Source: Synechococcus sp. HW_metabat.21 (GTDB lineage Bacteria > Cyanobacteriota > Cyanobacteriia > PCC-6307 > Cyanobiaceae). From it: a stretch of 10,139 bases of DNA. Below are positions 6,481 to 10,139 of the stretch, piece after piece. The stretch's first letter is position 1. Every line of letters starts with the position of its first letter. The DNA lies in contig JAAZUZ010000053.1 of the NCBI GenBank assembly GCA_018623875.1, positions 1 to 10,139 on the forward strand, given 5' to 3'. The notes beneath the pieces were generated by a model, which worked only from the letters and a program-made list of their open reading frames with translations, made no database searches and was not told the DNA's origin. A program made the position numbers and the translations under genes.

Positions 6481-6506
6481 AAAAGCCCGGCCAATGGCCG
6501 GGCTTG
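6481..6506 (-). terminator. Intrinsic terminator downstream of trxA
   Basis: On the minus strand, AAGCCCGGCC pairs perfectly with GGCCGGGCTT around a 3-nt ATT loop (plus coordinates 6483-6492 and 6496-6505), and a short T-run follows (TTTT overlapping the stem end, 6484-6481). It begins 31 bp past the trxA stop. The stem is strong; the U-tract is short. It lies immediately upstream of the LOG-family gene and separates the two units. Confidence 0.82.
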
Positions 6507-6536
6507 AGAAGAGGTCTAGGCCTGGGCCGTTGACGC

Positions 6537-6860
6537 TCAGAGGTACTTGGAGATGGTGCCGGAGAGGGTGGTCTTGGGCACGGCGCCGACAACAGTGTCC
6601 ACCTTTTGGCCGTCCTTGAAGACCATCAGGGTGGGGATGCTGCGGATGCCGTACTGGCTGGCGACGTTGGGGTTCTCGTCGGTGTTCAGCTTGAAGACTT
6701 TGATCTTGCCTTCGAACTCTTTCGAGATCTCGTCAACGATCGGAGCGACCATGCGGCAGGGGCCGCACCAGGGCGCCCAGAAATCCACAAGAACGGGTAC
6801 ATCGCTCTTGAGCACGTCTTGCTCGAAGGAAGCGTCGGTGACGGCTGCGGCGCTGGACAT
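6537..6860 (-). CDS. trxA: Thioredoxin (m-type-like TrxA)
   Basis: A 107-residue single-domain thioredoxin, the standard length. The redox-active site WCGPC is at residues 31-35 (C32, C35), preceded by VLVDFWAP. The cis-proline loop SIPTL has P76, and the C-terminal half carries the usual [10 protein letters not shown] segment. It is a cytosolic dithiol-disulfide reductant for enzymes such as ribonucleotide reductase and light-regulated metabolic enzymes, and is itself reduced by thioredoxin reductase (ferredoxin- or NADPH-dependent). Start ATG 6860 gives the canonical [13 protein letters not shown] beginning. It is set apart by a 205-bp upstream spacer and a good downstream terminator, so it is probably transcribed on its own or with guaB3 read-through. 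Confidence 0.97.
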   Translation of the reverse strand: MSSAAAVTDASFEQDVLKSDVPVLVDFWAPWCGPCRMVAPIVDEISKEFEGKIKVFKLNTDENPNVASQYGIRSIPTLMVFKDGQKVDTVVGAVPKTTLSGTISKYL

Positions 6861-6884
6861 CCGGTCAGGGATCAGGGTTTTCGG

Positions 6885-6893
6885 AATTTAGCA
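6885..6893 (-). promoter_or_regulatory. Possible extended -10 promoter element for trxA
   Basis: Minus-strand TGC TAAATT (plus 6885-6893) resembles an extended -10 box (TGn then a TATAAT-like hexamer), about 25-33 bp upstream of the trxA ATG at 6860. The position 17 bp upstream matches TTGACA poorly, so the call rests on the -10 alone. It is one of the few A/T-rich spots in the spacer. Confidence 0.3.
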
Positions 6894-6987
6894 ACGAGTT
6901 TTGGGCTTCGGCAGAGGCCTGGAGGAACTCGTAACTGGGTGGTGGGGTTCTGGCGTCGGAAGACGCCGGGCCCTTCAAAGAGTGAAA

Positions 6988-7049
6988 GCTCGGACGCGCC
7001 GAGCCGGGGGGTGTGAGGAGTGTGAGGGTTTTGGGCCCACACACCCCGG
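6988..7049 (-). other. Two adjacent inverted repeats downstream of guaB3
   Basis: The 205-bp spacer 6861-7065 contains two notable structures. The first is a pair of 12-bp arms, 7004-7015 and 7038-7049, complementary except for one position and enclosing a 22-nt loop. The second is a 6-bp hairpin, GCTCGG (6988-6993) with CCGAGC (6999-7004), followed on the minus strand by TTTCACTCTTT. Together they could form the guaB3 transcript 3' end. The U-tract is interrupted, so this is a weak terminator candidate. A further perfect stem GGCGTC/GACGCC with a 4-nt loop sits at 6952-6967 without a T-run. I see no open reading frame worth calling in this spacer. Confidence 0.4.
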
Positions 7050-7057
7050 AGGCTAAC

Positions 7058-7065
7058 GCGATCGC
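7058..7065. repeat. HIP1 octamer GCGATCGC abutting the guaB3 stop codon
   Basis: The HIP1 palindrome directly follows the guaB3 stop (TAA, 7066-7068 on the minus strand). It is the only one of the three copies here that is outside coding sequence. Confidence 0.7.
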
Positions 7066-8229
7066 TTACTTGCCCATGCCCAATTGCTGGGCCTTCTGAT
7101 AAACCTTGCCCTCGGTCAGCAGGGAGGGAGCGACAACGACCTCCACCTGCTGCATGTCCTTGAGGGTGCGAGCCCCCAGGGTGCCCATCGAGGTCTTGAT
7201 GCAGCCCAGCAGGTTCTGGGTGCCGTCGTCGAGGGAGGCCGGTCCACGCAGGATCTTCTCCAGGCTGCCGGTGGTCCCCACCTTGATGCGGGTGCCACGG
7301 GGAAGCACGGGGCTGGGCGTGGCCATTCCCCAGTGGAAGCCGCGACCCGGAGCTTCCGCTGAGCGGGCAATGGGAGAACCGATCATCACCGCATCGGCGC
7401 CGCAAGCGATGCACTTGCAGATGTCACCGCCGGTGACGATGCCGCCGTCGGCAACGATCGGCACGTAGCGGCCGCTTTCCTTCATGTAGTCGTCGCGGGC
7501 CGCTGCACAGTCGGCAACCGAGGTGGCTTGGGGAATGCCGATGCCCAGCACACCGCGGGAGGTGCAGGCGGCACCAGGGCCGATGCCCACCATCACGCCC
7601 GCTGCGCCGGCGCGCATGAGTTTCAGGGCCACGTCGTAGGTGACGCAGTTGCCGATGATCACGGGAACGCCGAAGTCGCGGCAGAGGGCTTCGAGATCGA
7701 GGCTTTCCTGACCTTCAGGGCCGATGTGTTCGGTGCTGACAACGGTGGCCTGCACGAAGAACAGATCAGCACCGGCCTCGGCGATGGCCTTGCCGAATTT
7801 CAAGGCGGCGACAGGGGTGCCGCTCACCGCGGCGATACCGCCGCGCTCCTTGATCTCAGCGATGCGCTTGCGGATCAGGTCTTCCCGGACGGGCTGGCTG
7901 TAGAGCTCCTGCATCAGCGGCACGAACTCGTCTTTGCCCACCGAGGCAATGCGGTCCAGGGCGGGGTTCGGGTCGTCGTAACGGCACTGAACACCTTCCA
8001 GGTTGAGCACGCCGAGGGCGCCCTGTTTGGTCAGCTCGACGCACATCCCAACGTCGACCACGCCGTCCATGGCGCTGGCGATGATCGGAATTTCGCGGCT
8101 GATTCCGCCCAGGGTCCAGCTGCTGTCGGTGACGGCCGGATCAACCGTGCGACCACCAGGCACCAGGGCGATTTCATCGATGCCGTAGGCGCGGCGCACA
8201 GTACGGGAACGGCCGAGCTGAATGTCCAC
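7066..8229 (-). CDS. guaB3: GuaB3-family IMP dehydrogenase-like protein
   Basis: A 387-residue TIM-barrel protein of the GuaB3 family, the usual length for cyanobacterial members. IMP dehydrogenases oxidise IMP to XMP with NAD+, the committed step to GMP. Visible elements: the N-terminal RRAYGIDEIALVPGGRTVDP (12-31); ASAMDGV (51-57); the catalytic loop GIGPGAACTSR (215-225) with putative nucleophile C222; and the phosphate-binding DGGI (261-264). The two CBS domains of canonical IMPDH are absent, since the barrel runs through without an insert near residue 100. My recollection is that IMPDH activity has been reported for a cyanobacterial GuaB3, so the reaction is likely but substrate use here is inferred. 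GTG 8229 is chosen over a TTG 36 bp upstream, because AAAAGG lies 6 nt before it and MDIQLGRS is the family start. Confidence 0.92.
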   Translation of the reverse strand: MDIQLGRSRTVRRAYGIDEIALVPGGRTVDPAVTDSSWTLGGISREIPIIASAMDGVVDVGMCVELTKQGALGVLNLEGVQCRYDDPNPALDRIASVGKDEFVPLMQELYSQPVREDLIRKRIAEIKERGGIAAVSGTPVAALKFGKAIAEAGADLFFVQATVVSTEHIGPEGQESLDLEALCRDFGVPVIIGNCVTYDVALKLMRAGAAGVMVGIGPGAACTSRGVLGIGIPQATSVADCAAARDDYMKESGRYVPIVADGGIVTGGDICKCIACGADAVMIGSPIARSAEAPGRGFHWGMATPSPVLPRGTRIKVGTTGSLEKILRGPASLDDGTQNLLGCIKTSMGTLGARTLKDMQQVEVVVAPSLLTEGKVYQKAQQLGMGK

Positions 8230-8235
8230 CTGAGA

Positions 8236-8241
8236 CCTTTT
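8236..8241 (-). promoter_or_regulatory. Ribosome-binding site deciding the guaB3 start
   Basis: Minus-strand AAAAGG ends 6 nt upstream of GTG 8229. It lies within what would be coding sequence if the TTG at 8265 were used, and so favours the shorter 387-residue product. Confidence 0.55.
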
Positions 8242-8298
8242 GAAGCAATCAAGCCAAGCTATCAACCGGCCTGACTGCTGCTGGCCTCAGGTCGTCTG

Positions 8299-8943
8299 CT
8301 ACCGATTGCCCCGAAAGCTGCTCCAGCGCTGCTTCAGGCCATCGATGACCTCATGGCGATCGCTGCTCTTGACCAGGCGGGTCAGGCTGAAGCGAACCAC
8401 GCTGATGACCCCCACCAGCTCGAGCAGTCCGGGGAGCAGCGGCAGGCTTTCAAGAACGCCAAGAAGGGAGCTGTAGATCCGCAGAACCACCAACACGGCG
8501 ATCAAACCGGCCAGCAGGGTGATCGGGGTGCGGGCGGTCTCCCACTGCTGCTGCAGTTGGCCGCTGGAGATCCACTGCTTGACCTTCTCGACCAGCAGTT
8601 CCCACTCGCCCCCCTCTTCTTCGGAGGACGGGGCTGCAGCGCTGGCCGGGACATCGGTCGTGCTTGCCACCTGGGGAATGAAGGCGTTTGCCGGCTCGGG
8701 GTTGGGCTGTGGTTCGGGGGCGACCGGCTCCTCCAGAGCGGCAGCGGGGACTGGTGTTGCCTCCTCTTGCTTCGCTTCCAACACCTCGGCGACCGCCTCG
8801 GGCTGAATGACGCCGGCAGCGACTTCGGCTTCGGCGGCGACGGTTTCGCTGAATTCAGGCGTTACTTCAGACGTGCCGGTTTCCGGGGCCTGGAGTTCAG
8901 GCTGCTGCTCGGCGTCCGGCTGGGGGGCAGCAGCATCAGCCAT
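8299..8943 (-). CDS. CAAD-domain thylakoid-type membrane protein
   Basis: A 214-residue protein in two parts. Residues 1-115 are strongly acidic and rich in Ala, Pro, Glu and Gln, with no motif and almost certainly disordered. Residues about 116-214 form a CAAD domain (PF14159, cyanobacterial aminoacyl-tRNA synthetase appended domain): an amphipathic segment WELLVEKVKQWI, two hydrophobic helices at about 139-160 and 166-186, and the conserved tail TRLVKSSDRHEVIDGLKQRW (188-207). CAAD domains anchor some cyanobacterial aminoacyl-tRNA synthetases to thylakoids; stand-alone forms resemble plant CURT1-like membrane-curvature proteins (family knowledge). No synthetase domain is present, so a structural thylakoid role is more likely, but this is inference. 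Start ATG 8941-8943 has no clear Shine-Dalgarno. 69-bp gaps lie on both sides. Confidence 0.88.
   Translation of the reverse strand: MADAAAPQPDAEQQPELQAPETGTSEVTPEFSETVAAEAEVAAGVIQPEAVAEVLEAKQEEATPVPAAALEEPVAPEPQPNPEPANAFIPQVASTTDVPASAAAPSSEEEGGEWELLVEKVKQWISSGQLQQQWETARTPITLLAGLIAVLVVLRIYSSLLGVLESLPLLPGLLELVGVISVVRFSLTRLVKSSDRHEVIDGLKQRWSSFRGNR
8356..8363. repeat. HIP1 octamer GCGATCGC (in CAAD gene)
   Basis: The third HIP1 copy lies in the 3' part of the CAAD-domain gene, within the codons for the conserved SSDRHE segment. Confidence 0.7.
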
Positions 8944-9012
8944 GGCTTTGGTCGAAACGCAATGGAGTGGGGAGCTTACGGCCGTTTTTGGTCCGTGTCG
9001 GTTCCTGCGGGG

Positions 9013-10139
9013 TTAGTTCAGCGCCCGCACAGTCCGTTCACTCGATAGGGGGGCGAGGGGTAAGCGCAAGGGGAAGGCTCCGCTTTGCAGCATCTCCTCG
9101 AGTTGGGCGGCCGCCTCCTCCGCCAGCCTTGGGCTGTGGGCCGGTGCAGCGCTGAGTTGTCGCTCGCCAAGACGGATGCTGCCGCTGAGGAGTTCCGCGT
9201 AGGACGCGCTCGCTGGGCTGGGGCGGACGCGCCGGGGGATCCCGAAGTCCAGCAGAGGTGCCGAGAGTGCCTCTGCCGTGGCCAGCAGTTGCTCGGCCCT
9301 GCTGCGGTTCAACAGCGGAATGGGTGCGGCAATGGCCACCAGCAGCCCGCTACTGCCATCGGGCAAACGGGTGGAGCGGATCGCAGAAGGCTGCAGCCCG
9401 TGGAGGTCCACCTGAAGGGCGCAGCAGGCCCCTGGGCCAAGGGCATGGCCGCTGGGGCTGCGTTTGGTTGCGGGGTTGTGACCGCTCCCCGGTCCACTGA
9501 CCCAGCCGATCGCTCCTCCGACCAGCACCGGGGATCCCGCTCCGAGGTCCTGGAGTCCGGGCATGCTCAGACCAATGCTGCCGGGGCCCCTACAGCTGTA
9601 GAGGGCGCTGGTCCATGGACCCAGCACCGGCCCCCAGGGCGTCGGCGTCAGTCCTTCCCGGCTGCTGACGGCCACGACGCCGTTTTCGCAGATGCCGCGG
9701 TGCAGCAGCAGGCGGCCGCAGGGGATCTCCGCTAATCCCAGTTCGGTCTCCAGCTCGACCTTGGGCTGCTGCTGGCTTGGGGTTCCGCCGATCGAGAGAG
9801 GCAGCCGTTGACCCTCCAGCAGGGCGCTGAGCAGGGGGGCTCCCCCCGATCCCATCGGAATCACCAGGTCGGTATTGCCGTGGCCGCCATGGCCTTCGGC
9901 GGGGCCAAATCTCACTTGACGCACCCGGATCGGTGGGTCGCTGGGGCCCAGATGCAGCACCAAGGAGGCCTGCTGCGTGAGCTCGGCATCGCTGGCGACC
10001 ACCACATGGGTTTCGCGGTAGGCCTGCTCGATTCCCTGCTCTAGGGCGAGCGCACGGAACGCTGCCGCGCTGCGGACCTGGAGCCGCCCCTCACGCTGCC
10101 ACTGCTGCAGCTCGGTCTCGCTCCGATTGGGAATGGTCC
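9013..10139 (-). CDS. DUF39/HcyBio-family protein (homocysteine biosynthesis family), N-terminus cut by window edge
   Basis: I read 374 residues of an open frame that continues beyond the right edge; its visible upstream end reads TIPNRSETELQQWQREGRLQ. I assign it to the DUF39/COG1900 family from LHLGPSDPPIRV (61-72), SPVLVGGAIGWVSG (202-215), APIPLLN (271-277) with LLDFGIPRR following, and the C-terminal YAELLSGSIRLGERQLSAAP (313-332), which matches the family's YAELKSGxI...PTAPLSS pattern. In methanogens this family helps form homocysteine from aspartate semialdehyde and sulfide-derived sulfur; the cyanobacterial role is not established. The two cysteines I recall as functional in archaeal members appear to be replaced here (near residue 55 and near 119-124). 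Cysteines occur only at other places (140, 150, 182, 238, 239). The nearest internal start is GTG 10005, but homology continues upstream, so the true start is outside the window. Confidence 0.78.
   Translation of the reverse strand, partial: TIPNRSETELQQWQREGRLQVRSAAAFRALALEQGIEQAYRETHVVVASDAELTQQASLVLHLGPSDPPIRVRQVRFGPAEGHGGHGNTDLVIPMGSGGAPLLSALLEGQRLPLSIGGTPSQQQPKVELETELGLAEIPCGRLLLHRGICENGVVAVSSREGLTPTPWGPVLGPWTSALYSCRGPGSIGLSMPGLQDLGAGSPVLVGGAIGWVSGPGSGHNPATKRSPSGHALGPGACCALQVDLHGLQPSAIRSTRLPDGSSGLLVAIAAPIPLLNRSRAEQLLATAEALSAPLLDFGIPRRVRPSPASASYAELLSGSIRLGERQLSAAPAHSPRLAEEAAAQLEEMLQSGAFPLRLPLAPLSSERTVRALN

Noticed and set aside
7528..8274. Plus-strand open frame of 248 codons
   Set aside because: Antisense to guaB3, low-complexity Ala/Gly/His translation and no start signal; long antisense frames are common at this GC.
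8230..8298. Possible terminator or promoter between the CAAD gene and guaB3
   Set aside because: Only a 5-bp CCTGA/TCAGG stem without a T-run and no convincing -35/-10 pair; I see nothing callable beyond the guaB3 ribosome-binding site.
8944..9012. ACGGCCGT followed by five T upstream of the CAAD gene, on the plus strand
   Set aside because: The palindrome has no loop, so it cannot form a terminator hairpin, and no plus-strand gene precedes it.
8353..9048. Plus-strand open frame of 231 codons
   Set aside because: Antisense of the CAAD gene; its Gly/Gln-rich sequence is the mirror of the Ala/Pro/Glu-rich leader.
1..10139. Search for a defence island, prophage, insertion sequence, CRISPR array or tRNA
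   Set aside because: No transposase, integrase, repeat-spacer array or tRNA-like cloverleaf was seen; all long stretches are explained by conserved cyanobacterial genes.

Overview
This window looks like a chromosomal segment of a GC-rich unicellular picocyanobacterium of the Synechococcus/Cyanobium group. The evidence is the combination of magnesium-chelatase ChlI, cytochrome b6f subunit PetG, a cytochrome c resembling cytochrome cM, a GuaB3-type IMP dehydrogenase, a CAAD-domain membrane protein and a DUF3370 protein, all typical of oxygenic cyanobacteria. The high GC (judged by eye, not counted) and very tight gene packing fit as well. Species assignment from this alone would be a guess. It is a housekeeping region: I see no mobile element, CRISPR array, tRNA or rRNA.

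Layout. Every gene except petG is on the minus strand, so read from right to left. The right edge holds most of a DUF39/HcyBio-family protein (homocysteine biosynthesis family; upstream end cut off), then a CAAD-domain membrane protein, then guaB3. A 205-bp spacer with inverted repeats separates guaB3 from trxA (thioredoxin), which ends in a good intrinsic terminator. Next is a compact three-gene unit, LOG-family protein > hisH > rsmD, whose two junctions are both 4-bp ATGA overlaps. rsmD converges on petG, the only plus-strand gene, with 2 bp between the stop codons. petG's apparent terminator lies inside the rsmD coding region.

To the left of petG and divergent from it, across about 74 bp, starts a second tight unit: cytM > trmJ-like tRNA methyltransferase > beta-lactamase-fold serine hydrolase > DUF3370 exported protein > chlI. 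The cytM/trmJ and DUF3370/chlI junctions are 4-bp GTGA overlaps; the other two gaps are 28 and 11 bp. chlI runs off the left edge after its Walker B motif.

Functionally the window mixes photosynthesis and pigment genes (petG, cytM, chlI), redox (trxA), purine and histidine synthesis (guaB3, hisH), RNA modification (rsmD, trmJ) and poorly understood envelope or membrane proteins. I do not see a novel defence or mobile system. The points most worth following up are a terminator encoded within an antisense coding sequence, a class-A beta-lactamase-fold protein that seems to lack the deacylating glutamate, and a HcyBio homologue that seems to lack the family cysteines.
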